Source of the DNA: Litorimonas sp965205225
GTDB taxonomy: Bacteria; Pseudomonadota; Alphaproteobacteria; Caulobacterales; Maricaulaceae
DNA: 64,000 nucleotides
Assembly (NCBI GenBank): GCA_965205225.1
Contig: CBDBFZ010000003.1
Location: 248,001-312,000, forward strand
Reading direction: 5' to 3'
The notes under the pieces are model-generated. The model worked only from the letters and a program-made list of their open reading frames with translations. It ran no database searches and was not told the DNA's origin. The position numbers and the translations under genes were made by a program. Below, piece after piece: positions 37,378-46,950 of the stretch; the first letter of the stretch is position 1; each line of letters starts with the position of its first letter.

Positions 37378-39321
37378 TTAGACTAAAGGTTTCCAAATTT
37401 TGAGGGATAACTCAGACAAATGTTCACCTCGAATTGTGATTTCCTCTTCATCCCATTTTTCATGGTCTTGAAACCACTTATTCAAAAATAGGCCGGTGTG
37501 CTTCGAGAATTGCTCTTGTTTGATTGAAAACTTTTTATTGCTGACATTCTGATTTAGTGAAGCTGTCAGTAAGGTTAGATTCCCAAGCGAATGAATTTTT
37601 GATCGCCTGACCATTGCTTTTGGTTCAAGGGAATCAGAATCAACAAATTGACCATCTTTGAAAGGCCAGTCTTCTGTCCATGCTTGTGGTAGAATATGCT
37701 CAACCCATAAACCTTCTGGCATATTTGTGTTTTCGGCTAATGAACTGCGGCTAGCCATTTCGAGTTCCCAAAAAATATCAATCAATCTTGTTAGTGGCGC
37801 TATGCGATGGGCGTCTTGTTCATGTATTCCTCGAACAAACTCGTCATTTGAGGGGAACCTCGTGCTGTCACCAGTTTTCTCAGAAAAGTATGCTCTTAGC
37901 CCTTCAAAGCTGACGCCATTTTCTTTGAATTCGGAAGCCAATCCTTGGAATGTTTTGTTTAGGTTCTTAGTCGTTAGACCACATACAACACGTCGGGCTA
38001 TGTATGAGTATAATAATTCGAGAATCACGCGGCGCATCTCTGATGGAACTTCCAGATTATTTCCAATTTGTAAGGCTACTGGGTAAACTGTAGTTACTTG
38101 CCAGGCAGCCATCTTGCGTCCAAACCAAGCGAGGTCTGCGTCTTCGTCCAAGCGACCTTCCAGCGTTTCGTATAGTGGCGCATAATGTTCGAGCAGTCTC
38201 AGCTCGTCTTCGACATCGGGAAAGCGTGGACAACGGCCTTTAGGCACCGCGAAATTTCTGTATTTCGCATAAAGCTCTCTCATAGATATTGGTATGCCAG
38301 TTTCAGCCGCCAACACATGACCGAGGAAATGATCGATTCTCGGTCGCTTTGGCCGAGCGTTGGGAGCGGCCTCTCTCCACCACGGATTATCGAAAGGGTT
38401 CCATAGTCTTTTGTATAGCTCTTCTACTTCGGCGTTTTGTTTTTCAGCACGATGAAAGATATTATTCCGAACAAGATCCATCGCGAGTAGCGGTTTTCCT
38501 TTGGAGTTAAGGGTTTCAAAAATGACTTGGGCATCATCATTTTCTCCCAAGGTAATAACCACTAGTTTCAGATGTTCTAGAACAGCTTTTAAAAGCGCTT
38601 CAAATCTTCCAGAAATAAGTTCAATATCAGTATCTTCATCCTCATCGGTATTTTCCACGGGAGTCGACAGAGCGCTATCGTATGGAATTTCTTCGCTCTC
38701 ATTGTTATATTCACCAAGCCATTCATCACTAGGACCTGAGTGGCAAAAGTCTTTGATCCATTTACGGAACAATGTGTATGCGCGAAACGCTGGAGAATAT
38801 GTATTTTTTGGAACTTGTTTTCCCCAAAACAATTCCTTATATTTCCGGGTCAACTCCTCATATTTCATCTCAATGATGTCATGAAAAATGTCCCGATCAG
38901 AGGGTGTTGGAGTAAGTTTGAACTTGGCGAGCGGTTCATCTTTTTCTTTGCTTTTTGGGTCGTTTTTTAGATACCCCGTCACCTGTTCCATTATGTCTGT
39001 TAAGTCGTAGTCGCGTGCGACTTCGCGCAATGCGGCTAGGAATAATTGGAAAGTGGTCAAGCGTTGCTGGCCGTCAACGACTTGTATTACTGGAGTCCGC
39101 CCAATTTGCGACCCGGTACCAACGGGAGAGAGGATTAGAGCACCCATGTAGTGCTCGGAGCGGCTTTGGCAATTGAGTACTTCCTGTGCTTTAGCTTCAA
39201 CATCTTCCCAAAATGGATTTAGACGCTCATCATCCCATTGGTATTTCCGTTGATATAGCGGAACCACAAACCGACGCGCTTCTTTTAGCACAGCCTCAAC
39301 CGAGTAATCATCAGTATCCAT
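37378..39321 (-). CDS. GmrSD-type (DUF262-DUF1524) restriction endonuclease
   Basis: A 647-residue defence protein combining a DUF262 (GmrS-like) NTP-handling half and a DUF1524 HNH nuclease half. The start at 39321 follows a GAGGGG ribosome site; an in-frame start at 39441 is much less likely. DUF262 motifs are PLYQRKYQW, VVDGQQRLTTF (the conserved DGQQR) and FETLNSKGKPL. The C-terminal nuclease has WVEHILPQAW and IHSLGNLTLLT with the following asparagine in SLNQNVSNKKF. Characterised relatives cleave DNA with modified cytosines such as glucosylated hmC, so this is probably an anti-phage type IV system acting alone. It is flanked by IS elements on both sides and has lower GC than the metabolic genes, which points to acquisition. 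Confidence 0.9.
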   Translation of the reverse strand: MDTDDYSVEAVLKEARRFVVPLYQRKYQWDDERLNPFWEDVEAKAQEVLNCQSRSEHYMGALILSPVGTGSQIGRTPVIQVVDGQQRLTTFQLFLAALREVARDYDLTDIMEQVTGYLKNDPKSKEKDEPLAKFKLTPTPSDRDIFHDIIEMKYEELTRKYKELFWGKQVPKNTYSPAFRAYTLFRKWIKDFCHSGPSDEWLGEYNNESEEIPYDSALSTPVENTDEDEDTDIELISGRFEALLKAVLEHLKLVVITLGENDDAQVIFETLNSKGKPLLAMDLVRNNIFHRAEKQNAEVEELYKRLWNPFDNPWWREAAPNARPKRPRIDHFLGHVLAAETGIPISMRELYAKYRNFAVPKGRCPRFPDVEDELRLLEHYAPLYETLEGRLDEDADLAWFGRKMAAWQVTTVYPVALQIGNNLEVPSEMRRVILELLYSYIARRVVCGLTTKNLNKTFQGLASEFKENGVSFEGLRAYFSEKTGDSTRFPSNDEFVRGIHEQDAHRIAPLTRLIDIFWELEMASRSSLAENTNMPEGLWVEHILPQAWTEDWPFKDGQFVDSDSLEPKAMVRRSKIHSLGNLTLLTASLNQNVSNKKFSIKQEQFSKHTGLFLNKWFQDHEKWDEEEITIRGEHLSELSLKIWKPLV

Positions 39322-39471
39322 ATTTCCCCTCAAAATAAGGATTTTCCCAACAAACACCGAGGATGTTTGACGAAATAGTAGCCTCAAAAAGAAAAGCCCA
39401 CGAATCCCTTGAATTGTTATTGATAATGTTACGCTAATCAAGTGTTTTATACTTTAGTCATGCCCGATTGA

Positions 39472-40739
39472 CCTGCCCCCTTAAAAGTGCTCCATTTTGA
39501 GAGTTAGAGTTTTTGGCTATTTTGCGCTTGAAAGCGCATATCATGGCAAGAAAACGCTACACCCCTGAACAAGTATCGCGAAGCTGCGTGAGGCTGAAGT
39601 CCGGCTGGCCGCAAGCGAGAAGACGAAGGCGGTCTGTCGATCGCTTGGTATTGCGGAGCAGACTTATTATCGATGGCGACGTGAGTATGGCAGCTTGAAG
39701 GTCGATCAGGCTCGACGTTTGAAGGCGCTGGAGAAGGAGAATCTTCGGCTCCGAAAACCTGTCTCGGACCTGACTCTTGACGCCATGATCTTAAAGGAAG
39801 CTGTCGAGGGAAAGTACTAAGCCCTTCGCGCCGTCATCTAGCGGTGGACCACATATGCGAGGCACTCAGTGTATCTGAGCGTCGAGCTTGCAAGGTTCTT
39901 GGCCAGCACCGCTCCACCCAGAGGAAGCCGCGTCGTCCGCGAGAGGACGCAGCAGCACTCACATCTGACATCATCCGCTTGGCAGAGCAGTACGGAAGAT
40001 ATGGCTAGCGCCGGATCACGGCTCTGCTTCGCCGTGAAGGCTGGACGGTTAATGCTAAGCGGGTGGAGCGCATATGGCGACGTGAAGGGCTGAAAGTCCC
40101 AAAGAAACAGACTAACCGTGGACGTTTATAGTTCAATGATGGTTCCTGTGTGCGGTTGAGACCGCAGCATAAAGGGCATGTGCGGTCGGACGACTTCGTC
40201 GCGGATCGGACCCATGACGGCAGAGCCTTCCGCATGTTGACAATCATTGACGAGCACAGGCGGGAGTGCTTGGCGATCCATGTGCAGAGAAGTCTGGCAC
40301 GACGACGTGCTGGCCGTGCTGACGGAGCTGTTCACGCAGCGAGGAGCCCCGAAGCCCATCCGGTCGGACAATGGTGTCGAGTTTACAGCTCAGCCTGCCC
40401 GAGACTGGCTAGGCTGGGTCGGCGTGAAGACGCTCTACATCGAGCCAGGGTGACCCTGGGAAAGTGGCTATAATGAAAGCTTCAATGGGACGCTCAGAGA
40501 TGAACTCTTGAACGGGGAGATCTCCTACAGCCTGAAGGAGGCACAGATACTGATCGAACGCTGGCGACAGCACTACAACACTATCCGGCCGCACAGCTCG
40601 TTAGGGTACAAACCACCGGCTCCGAAAACGATCTTGCCTTGCTCTTCCGGACTGCCCTACACTCCGTTCCGGTTAGCCTAGAAGGGCAACCATAACCGCC
40701 AAACTCTAACTTAGCGGATGGACCACCTCATGGGGCAGG
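39472..40739 (+). mobile_element. IS3-family element, near full length, inactive
   Basis: About 1.27 kb from CCTGCCCCCTTAAAAGTGC at the left to a right end whose complement reads CCTGCCCCATGAGGTGGTCC. Both ends also share GAGTTAGAGTTT / AAACTCTAAC. It carries decayed orfA and orfB. A truncated copy of its left end is at 35948. Confidence 0.85.
39543..40682 (+). pseudogene. IS3-family transposase OrfA/OrfB, frameshifted
   Basis: OrfA starts MARKRYTPEQV at 39543 and is shifted after codon 11; the second frame continues KLREAEVRLAASEKTKAVCRSLGIAEQTYYRWR-like sequence. OrfB can be read in pieces with the integrase-core marks DDFVADRTHDGRAFRMLTIIDEH, SDNGVEF and an ENGYNESFNGTLRDELL-like glutamate segment, but several indels and a TGA at 40451-40453 interrupt it. 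Conserved W and Y in the first catalytic segment are replaced (HVRSDDF). Confidence 0.82.
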
Positions 40740-40795
40740 CCACTGATAGAAAAATACTTTAAGTTATGCTGAGTTTCGTTTTCGACGTCTCGTGA

Positions 40796-41443
40796 TTAGC
40801 TGCGGCTCATTTTCGCCTCGGTTTTCTCGACGACCTCATCCCATGTGACATCCGGTGCCAGTTCAACCAGTTCGAGACCATCTTCAGCAACATCGAATAC
40901 GCCAAGATCAGTGATGATCCGGTCGACAACGGCCGTCCCGGTTAGTGGCAGCGTACAGGTTTTCAATATCTTGCTCTCTCCGTTCTTATTGGTGTGATCG
41001 GTTACAACAACAACCCGGCCTACGCCTGCAACAAGGTCCATTGCGCCGCCCATGCCTTTGACAAGTTTGCCTGGGATCATCCAATTTGCGAGATCACCAT
41101 TTTCCGCAACCTCCATGGCGCCCAGGATCGCCATCGCAATCTTGCCGCCGCGGATCATGCCGAAGCTGGTGGCACTGTCGAAGAAGGCCGTGTGCGGTAA
41201 CTCCGTTATTGTCTGCTTACCCGCATTGATCAGGTCTGCATCTTCATCCCCAGTATAGGGGAACGGACCCATTCCCAGCATACCATTTTCGGACTGCAGC
41301 GTAACGCTCATTCCGTTCGGAATATGATTGGCGACGAGCGTCGGGATACCGATCCCGAGATTCACATACATGCCGTCTTCGAGTTCCAGCGCCGCCCGCG
41401 CCGCCATTTGATTGCGATCCCACCCTGTCTTGACCTCGACCAT
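40796..41443 (-). CDS. scoB: 3-oxoacid CoA-transferase subunit B
   Basis: A 215-residue beta subunit of succinyl-CoA:3-ketoacid CoA-transferase. QSENGMLGMGPFP contains the catalytic glutamate, and VNLGIGIPTLVANH and GMGGAMDLVAGV are family features. It activates acetoacetate, the end product of tyrosine breakdown, with CoA from succinyl-CoA. It is the last gene of the tyrosine operon and its start overlaps the scoA stop (TGATG). Confidence 0.93.
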   Translation of the reverse strand: MVEVKTGWDRNQMAARAALELEDGMYVNLGIGIPTLVANHIPNGMSVTLQSENGMLGMGPFPYTGDEDADLINAGKQTITELPHTAFFDSATSFGMIRGGKIAMAILGAMEVAENGDLANWMIPGKLVKGMGGAMDLVAGVGRVVVVTDHTNKNGESKILKTCTLPLTGTAVVDRIITDLGVFDVAEDGLELVELAPDVTWDEVVEKTEAKMSRS

Positions 41444-42144
41444 CAGTTTTTCTCCCGAACCGTGCGTTGTTCAATCCATTTCTCATGATCGCCCTGGATC
41501 AAGCGATGCACATAGATGCCCGGCAGATGAATAGCATCCGCGTCGAGCCCACCGGGCTGAACAATCTCTTCAACTTCCATCACGCAGATTTTTCCGCACG
41601 TGGCTGCGGGTTGATTGAAGTTGCGTGCCGTCTTACGGAACATGGCGTTGCCTGTCGTGTCCGCTTTCCAAGCTTTGACGATGGCGAGATCAGCAATAAT
41701 CCCGCGTTCCAAAATGTAGGTCGAGCCATTAAAATCCTTATGTTCCTTGCCCTCAGCGATCACGGTCCCAACGCCTGTCTTGGTGTAGAAACCTGGAATA
41801 CCGGCTCCGCCTGCCCGCATCCGTTCAGCCAGTGTGCCTTGCGGATTGAACTCCAAATCCAGCTCGCCTGATAGGTATTGGCGCATAAACTCCGCGTTTT
41901 CACCGACATAGGAGGACACCATCTTTTTGATCTGGCGCGTTTGTAGCAAGAGGCCGAGGCCGAACTCGTCGACGCCGGCATTATTGGAATAGACCGTCAG
42001 GTCTTCCGTTCCCGCCTCACGAATCGCCGCAATGAACAGCTCCGGAATACCGCACAGACCAAATCCGCCCGCCGCGATAATCATGCCGTCGAACAGGACG
42101 CCATCAAGCGCCTCTGCCGCTGTGTCGAAAACCTTGTTCTTCAT
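41443..42144 (-). CDS. scoA: 3-oxoacid CoA-transferase subunit A
   Basis: A 233-residue alpha subunit with the glycine-rich GFGLCGIPELFI, SNNAGVDEFGLGLLL and TGVGTVIAEGKE segments of the family. It works as a heterodimer or heterotetramer with the next gene. The start overlaps the fahA stop by a TGATG arrangement, so translation is coupled through the operon. Placement after fumarylacetoacetase ties it to acetoacetate use. Confidence 0.93.
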   Translation of the reverse strand: MKNKVFDTAAEALDGVLFDGMIIAAGGFGLCGIPELFIAAIREAGTEDLTVYSNNAGVDEFGLGLLLQTRQIKKMVSSYVGENAEFMRQYLSGELDLEFNPQGTLAERMRAGGAGIPGFYTKTGVGTVIAEGKEHKDFNGSTYILERGIIADLAIVKAWKADTTGNAMFRKTARNFNQPAATCGKICVMEVEEIVQPGGLDADAIHLPGIYVHRLIQGDHEKWIEQRTVREKN

Positions 42145-43154
42145 CAGACCGCTTTCACTTCATTCTCAATCGAGCCAAAAATGGACTGACCATGTTCGTC
42201 CAGCATTTCGATCTTCACTGTGTCGCCTGCTTTCATGAAGGACGTCTGGAATTCCCCAGTCGCGATTTTTTCGATCATGCGAATTTCAGCGATGCAGCTA
42301 TAGCCCAGACCGCCCTCTGAAACTGGTTTCCCCGGACCACCGTCAGCGCCCTTATTTGACACAGTACCGGACCCGATGATCGTCCCCGCCATTAGCGGGC
42401 GCGCCTTGGCGGCGTGAGAGACGAGCCGTGCCAATGAAAAAGTCGCATCTTCATGAGCCAAAGCCCGTCCAAAGGGCGCGCCATTATAATCAACATTCAG
42501 AGCGTGATGAACCAGCCCGTTCTTCCAATGATCGCCCAGTTCATCGGGCGTAATTGCGACGGGGCTAAAGGCACAGGGTGGCTTAGATTGCAGGAAGCCG
42601 AAGCCTTTACCAAGTTCCGCTGAAATCAGGCCGCGCAGAGAGACATCGTTACAAAGCAGGATCAGCTTGATGTGACCCAGAGCGTCTGCCTCACTTATGC
42701 CTAACGGCACATCATCCGTGATGACGCAGATCTCGGCCTCCATATCGTAGCCCCAGGACACATCATTGAACGGGATCGGATCGTGCGGCGCGAGATTCGG
42801 GCCGGACACACCCTGATACATCAGCGGGTCATCATAGAAGCTGGCGGGCACTTCGGCGCCGCGCGCTTTTCGGACCAGTTCGACGTGGTTGATATAGGCC
42901 GATCCATCTGCCCACTGAAATGCGCGCGGCAGTGGGCTTTCAACCGCTGACGGGTCAAACGGCATCGTCGGTGCGTCCCCTCCTTCAACCGATTTAGAGA
43001 GTGCCGCCAAACGTGGGGTGGCTGTCGCCCAATCATCCAGAGCCGCTTGCAACGTCGCAGCAATATCGCTGGCGTCGGCATATTTGGACAAATCTTTCGA
43101 GACGAGGATCAGCCGACCATCTCGGCTACCATCTTTAAGCGTAGCGAGTTTCAT
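42144..43154 (-). CDS. fahA: fumarylacetoacetase
   Basis: A 336-residue hydrolase cleaving fumarylacetoacetate to fumarate and acetoacetate, the last step of homogentisate degradation. The metal and active-site segments are YDMEAEICVITDDVP (acidic ligand), AFQWADGSAYINHVELVRKARGA and GTIIGSGTVSNKG. It is 13 bases downstream of maleylacetoacetate isomerase. The sequence is the compact bacterial form, shorter than the animal enzyme of about 420 residues. Confidence 0.92.
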   Translation of the reverse strand: MKLATLKDGSRDGRLILVSKDLSKYADASDIAATLQAALDDWATATPRLAALSKSVEGGDAPTMPFDPSAVESPLPRAFQWADGSAYINHVELVRKARGAEVPASFYDDPLMYQGVSGPNLAPHDPIPFNDVSWGYDMEAEICVITDDVPLGISEADALGHIKLILLCNDVSLRGLISAELGKGFGFLQSKPPCAFSPVAITPDELGDHWKNGLVHHALNVDYNGAPFGRALAHEDATFSLARLVSHAAKARPLMAGTIIGSGTVSNKGADGGPGKPVSEGGLGYSCIAEIRMIEKIATGEFQTSFMKAGDTVKIEMLDEHGQSIFGSIENEVKAV

Positions 43155-43167
43155 GTGAGCTGTCTCC

Positions 43168-43800
43168 TTATTGGACGTCTATCTGGTTTTCGGGGCACGC
43201 CGTGTCAAAGGCGTCGAGATCAGCGCAGGCGGCGTCGATCTTTTCAATATGAGGGAATGCCGAAAGATCCGTATTCCAACGGCGAGCATTATATATCTGT
43301 GGGATCAGAACGATCTCAAACAGGGTTGGTTGCCCGAAGGGTAGATCCTTTCCCATCCAATCATGAGCAGCCAATTGAGTTTCCACCGGGGCAAAAGTCT
43401 TGTGGATCCACGTTGCGTACCACGCTTCAATCGCAGCCTGATCCGCGCCAAACTCGCTTTTGAGATATTTCAGGACAGCGAGATTGTTGGGCATATGAAT
43501 TTCGGTTGCGACCGCATAGTAGAGTTCACGACAGAGTGCCGGGTCCGTGTCGGGCAGGAAAGACGGAACTGGATAGGTGTCTTCTAGCCAGTCGAGGATA
43601 GCGAGCGACTGCATCAGCTTGGCATTGCCCGTATTGAGGAGCGGTACAGTGCCGTACGGGTTGATCGCCTGGTAAGCTTCGCTTCGCTGCTCACCCTTCT
43701 TCAAATCCACCGGGACAGAGTCATAGGTGAGGCCTTTCAAGTTCAGCGCGATGCGGATTCGGTAACTGGTCGATGAGCGCCAGTAGCTATAGAGTTTCAC
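43168..43800 (-). CDS. maiA: maleylacetoacetate isomerase, GST zeta type
   Basis: A 210-residue glutathione-dependent isomerase turning maleylacetoacetate into fumarylacetoacetate. The N-terminal SYWRSSTSYRIRIALNLKG contains the SSCSWRVRIAL-like catalytic region of zeta GSTs, here with Thr-Ser in place of Cys-Ser, followed by INPYGTVPLL and LAILDWLEDTYP. The start codon is GTG, overlapping the previous stop (GTGA). Confidence 0.92.
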   Translation of the reverse strand: MKLYSYWRSSTSYRIRIALNLKGLTYDSVPVDLKKGEQRSEAYQAINPYGTVPLLNTGNAKLMQSLAILDWLEDTYPVPSFLPDTDPALCRELYYAVATEIHMPNNLAVLKYLKSEFGADQAAIEAWYATWIHKTFAPVETQLAAHDWMGKDLPFGQPTLFEIVLIPQIYNARRWNTDLSAFPHIEKIDAACADLDAFDTACPENQIDVQ

Positions 43801-44384
43801 GTGTTGTCGTCTCGACTCTTGGCGTTTTCCGCATTGGCAATCTCATGCAGCCAGGCGGCATGGCGCGGTGCTTTCTTCTTCTGCGACCACGCTTCCAGCA
43901 TTGGCTGGGAGACACGTAGCAGCTCATCATATTGTTCTTGCGTGCCGATATCGGCGGCAAGTTCAACGCGGTGACCATTCGGATCAAAGAAATAGACCGA
44001 CTTGAAAATGCCATGATGTGTCGGTCCCAGCACATCCAGACCCATCGCTTCCAGATGCACTTTCGCCGCGAGCAAGTCTGCCTCGCTATCGACCTTCAGA
44101 GCTAGATGTTGCACCCATTCCGGGGTATTGCGGTCCCGGTCCATGTCCGGTTGCTCAGGTAGTTCAAAGAACGCCAGCACATTGCCGTTCCCGGCTTCGA
44201 GGAAGATGTGCATGTAGGGATCATAGGCCCCGGTCGAGGGGACATGGTCTTCGGCAAACGCCTTGCTAAATTTCATGCCGAGCGCATCGCGGTAGAATTC
44301 CACGGTCTGCTTGGCGTCGCGGCAGCGATAGGCGACATGATGAACGCCGCCCAGCTGGAAAGGAATGGGTTTCGGGGCTGTCAT
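43797..44384 (-). CDS. VOC-family (glyoxalase/dioxygenase-like) protein of the tyrosine operon
   Basis: 195 residues with two beta-alpha-beta-beta-beta modules: GVHHVAYRCRDAKQTVEFYRD ... NVLAFFEL and WVQHLALKV ... FDPNGHRVELAA. His and Glu positions at module ends (HHVAY, AFFEL, QHLAL, HRVEL) are those that bind metal in glyoxalase I and extradiol dioxygenases, so it is probably a metalloenzyme. It is translationally coupled to hppD (TAATG) and maiA (GTGA). No homogentisate dioxygenase gene is present in the operon; whether this protein contributes to ring cleavage or to another step is unknown. Confidence 0.82.
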   Translation of the reverse strand: MTAPKPIPFQLGGVHHVAYRCRDAKQTVEFYRDALGMKFSKAFAEDHVPSTGAYDPYMHIFLEAGNGNVLAFFELPEQPDMDRDRNTPEWVQHLALKVDSEADLLAAKVHLEAMGLDVLGPTHHGIFKSVYFFDPNGHRVELAADIGTQEQYDELLRVSQPMLEAWSQKKKAPRHAAWLHEIANAENAKSRDDNT

Positions 44385-45517
44385 TATGCAGGCTCCTGTT
44401 TCACTTCCGGAACGACGGCAATATCTTCAACATCGAGGGTCCCGCGTTCAATTTGGTCGCGTTCAATCGACTCAAATAGCGCCTTGAAATTACCCTCACC
44501 GAAACCTTCCGCATAGTCGCCGACGCGTTGAATGAATTCAAAGAAAACCGGGCCGATGCGCGGCTCCGCAAAGATCTGCAGCAACAGGCGGGGCTTTCCA
44601 TCTTCGGTCGTGCCGTCCAGCAAAATACCGCGTCTCTGTAGCTCATCGACAGGTTCTCCGTGGCCTGGAAGACGCTCGTCGAGCATTTTGTAATATGTCT
44701 CTGGCGGCGCGGTCATGAACGGGACACCCTGCGCTTTGAGCTGGTCCCAGCAGGCCACCAGATCATCACAGATCAGAGCGATATGCTGGATGCCTTCGCC
44801 GTTATACTCACGCAGGAACTCTTCGATCTGACCCTTGCCACCCTCACCTTCTTCATTAAGCGGAATACGGATTTTACCATCTGGAGCCGTCAATGCTTTC
44901 GACGTCAGCCCTGTATATTCGCCCTTAATATCGAAATAGCGGATTTCACGGAAGTTGAAGAGCTTCTCATAATAGTCCGCCCAGTAAGCCATCCGGCCAC
45001 CATAAACATTGTGTGTCAGATGGTCGATGCGATCAAAGCCGCAACCTTCTGGAAAGCGCTCAACGCCCGGCAGATACTCGAAATCAATATCGTAGATCGA
45101 CAGCCCATCTTCTCCTTCGTCGGCATAACGGTCGACAAGATAGATGATGGAATTGCCAATCCCGCGAATGCCGGGAATACGCAACTCCATCGGACCCGTG
45201 TTTACATCGACTGGTTCCGCGCCCTGCTCCAGTAAATGCTTATAGGCCGCTTTCGCATCCCGAACCCGGAACCCCATGCCGCAAGCGGATGGGCCATGCT
45301 CACGCGCAAAATAAAAGGCGGCTGATCTCGGTTCATAATTGGTGACAAGATTGATATTGCCTTGCCGCCACAGAGCCACGTCCTTGGATCGGTGCCGAGC
45401 CACTTCAACGAAACCCATCTTCTGGAAAACACCTTCCAGGACACCCTTTTTCGGTGCTGAAAACTCTATGAATTCGAAACCGTTCAATCCGACCGGATTG
45501 TGAAAAAGATCAGCCAT
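44384..45517 (-). CDS. hppD: 4-hydroxyphenylpyruvate dioxygenase
   Basis: A 377-residue Fe(II) dioxygenase converting 4-hydroxyphenylpyruvate to homogentisate. The iron-binding facial triad is visible in FDRIDHLTHNVY (first His), EGIQHIALICDD (second His) and RIGPVFFEFIQR (Glu). Start ATG 45517 is preferred over the adjacent ATG 45520. It is the first gene of the operon and is divergent from the MarR gene, with inverted repeats in the 100-base gap. Confidence 0.95.
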   Translation of the reverse strand: MADLFHNPVGLNGFEFIEFSAPKKGVLEGVFQKMGFVEVARHRSKDVALWRQGNINLVTNYEPRSAAFYFAREHGPSACGMGFRVRDAKAAYKHLLEQGAEPVDVNTGPMELRIPGIRGIGNSIIYLVDRYADEGEDGLSIYDIDFEYLPGVERFPEGCGFDRIDHLTHNVYGGRMAYWADYYEKLFNFREIRYFDIKGEYTGLTSKALTAPDGKIRIPLNEEGEGGKGQIEEFLREYNGEGIQHIALICDDLVACWDQLKAQGVPFMTAPPETYYKMLDERLPGHGEPVDELQRRGILLDGTTEDGKPRLLLQIFAEPRIGPVFFEFIQRVGDYAEGFGEGNFKALFESIERDQIERGTLDVEDIAVVPEVKQEPA

Positions 45518-45545
45518 CAATTGTACCTTTGAAGCGAGGGGTTGC

Positions 45546-45574
45546 GTTTGTCATTGTTAGTTGTATAGACAAAC
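45546..45574. promoter_or_regulatory. MarR-type operator candidate between hppD and marR-like gene
   Basis: GTTTGTC (45546-45552) and GACAAAC (45568-45574) are inverted, and TTGTATAGACAA (45561-45572) overlaps the right arm as a second short palindrome. The site sits just upstream of hppD and about 45 bases before the regulator start. Confidence 0.5.
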
Positions 45575-45617
45575 TGTTGTGATTGCAACTACCTTTGGAA
45601 CAAGAGGGCCGGATTCT

Positions 45618-46142
45618 GTGAATAATCACAAAGCCAGTCTTACGGATCCGCAGGGCTATGCGCTGGAAGGCCCCGCATCCCCCTACAAGCTTGACGACAG
45701 CTGGATCTACAAGGTCAGCGTCATCGCAGACCGCGTCGCGCGCCGCGTGTCGCAAATCGCATCAAGAGTGGGCGATCTGAACCTGAGCCAGTGGCGTGTC
45801 CTCGCCGCCATAGGGGATCAGGATGGCCGCACAGCGAGCCATGTCGTCGAACTGACGCCTATGGATAAGGGCATCGTATCGCGCGCCGTGGCCAGTCTCG
45901 TGGCTCAAGGCTATCTGAAACGGGAGGCTTCCCGCACAGACGGTCGCCTGTCGCATCTCTATATGACAGCAAGTGGCCGAAAGATTTTCGAAGCCATTGT
46001 TGCCGAACTGGACGCAACGGGCGCCAATGGCGACGCACTCATCACGGGTCAGGATCGCGCGCTATTTCTCGCGACCCTCAACAGGCTTCTCATTGATTAT
46101 ACTGCGCCAGGCGATGCGGCCCGAACCACATCTCCGCTGTAA
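45618..46142 (+). CDS. MarR-family regulator of tyrosine catabolism
   Basis: About 174 residues from GTG 45618, which follows GAGGG; the longer in-frame ATG at 45561 lies inside the operator-like repeat and is unlikely. The winged helix is seen in LNLSQWRVLAAIGDQDGRTASHVVELTPMDKGIVSRAVASL and the wing ASRTDGRLSHLYMT. The divergent arrangement with hppD suggests it represses the tyrosine operon and responds to an intermediate such as homogentisate (inference). Confidence 0.88.
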   Translation: MNNHKASLTDPQGYALEGPASPYKLDDSWIYKVSVIADRVARRVSQIASRVGDLNLSQWRVLAAIGDQDGRTASHVVELTPMDKGIVSRAVASLVAQGYLKREASRTDGRLSHLYMTASGRKIFEAIVAELDATGANGDALITGQDRALFLATLNRLLIDYTAPGDAARTTSPL

Positions 46143-46408
46143 TTCCACACAGCGAGCAGATAGAAACCGACGCTCGCGACGTTGAGCGTCAACAGCCAGA
46201 GCAAGGCCCGCGCGATAGCCCGCGCACCCAGCTTTGCAGCGACGGCATCGGACAAGATTCCAACTAGGACCTGGCCGACGCTGATCCCGATCAAGGTCAG
46301 GGTGAGCAGCATCACGCCAATGTGGCGATAACCGAACCGGCGGCGCACTTGGGCAACACTCCGAATAGCCTCTCTGAGATCAGCATCATCAGGTCGAACG
46401 CTGGTCTA
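46097..46408 (-). pseudogene. C-terminal fragment of an MFS transporter
   Basis: About 100 residues on the minus strand (DLREAIRSVAQVRRRFGYRH, then ISVGQVLVGILSDAVAAKLG and ALLWLLTLNVASVGFYLLAVW) correspond to the last membrane helices of a major facilitator permease. It overlaps the 3' end of the MarR gene by 46 bases. The N-terminal two thirds are missing, replaced by transposase debris. It may once have been the uptake system of the tyrosine locus. Confidence 0.7.
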
Positions 46409-46439
46409 TCATACGGTCGATCGATCCACGTCCAGAACA

Positions 46440-46763
46440 TCACACGCCCGCCGCGTGCTTATGTGCACGAATGACTGTACCGTCGCATTGTATCCAGCCC
46501 ATCTCCGCGTCCTGTATAAAAACTTAGACAAATAGTCTCTATGATCCCTTTATCCAACCAGCGGTCATATCGCATCTTAATGGTTTGTATTGGCCATAGG
46601 TTGGCCGTATGTCCCGCCACCCTGCCCATGAACGGGAGAGCCACAGCAGAGCATTGATGAATTTACGCCCGTCACTACGCGGCTCGCGCTTGCCTTTGCA
46701 TCCGCCCAGAACAAAAGATTCTATAATCGCCCATTGGTCATCGCGGAGCTCCTGTCGATCCAT
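46440..46763 (-). pseudogene. IS5-family transposase fragment
   Basis: Starts MDRQELRDDQWAIIESFVLGG at 46763 and continues FINALLWLSRSWAGWRDI, typical of IS5-family N-termini, then loses frame after GWIKGS. Downstream bases still encode MGWIQCDGTVIRAHKHAAGV, the first DDE aspartate segment, in another frame before the fragment ends. No right half is present. Confidence 0.8.
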
Positions 46764-46950
46764 GAGTTACCTCCAAAAGAAACCCTTGAACTAGTGTTTG
46801 CAAACAAAATAAATCCATGTAAACCTCAAACTATCCTTAATAAAAATTGATTTTCTTAATCTACATTAATGATTAGCATTTGACTTGTCGCTATCAAGCG
46901 TTCAAACTAACGCGAAAACGTCAACCAAGTCAACGCGAAAAGATCAACTG

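Noticed and set aside
45561..45617. N-terminal extension of the MarR gene from ATG 45561
   Set aside because: The region overlaps the inverted-repeat operator candidate and has no ribosome site; GTG 45618 follows GAGGG.
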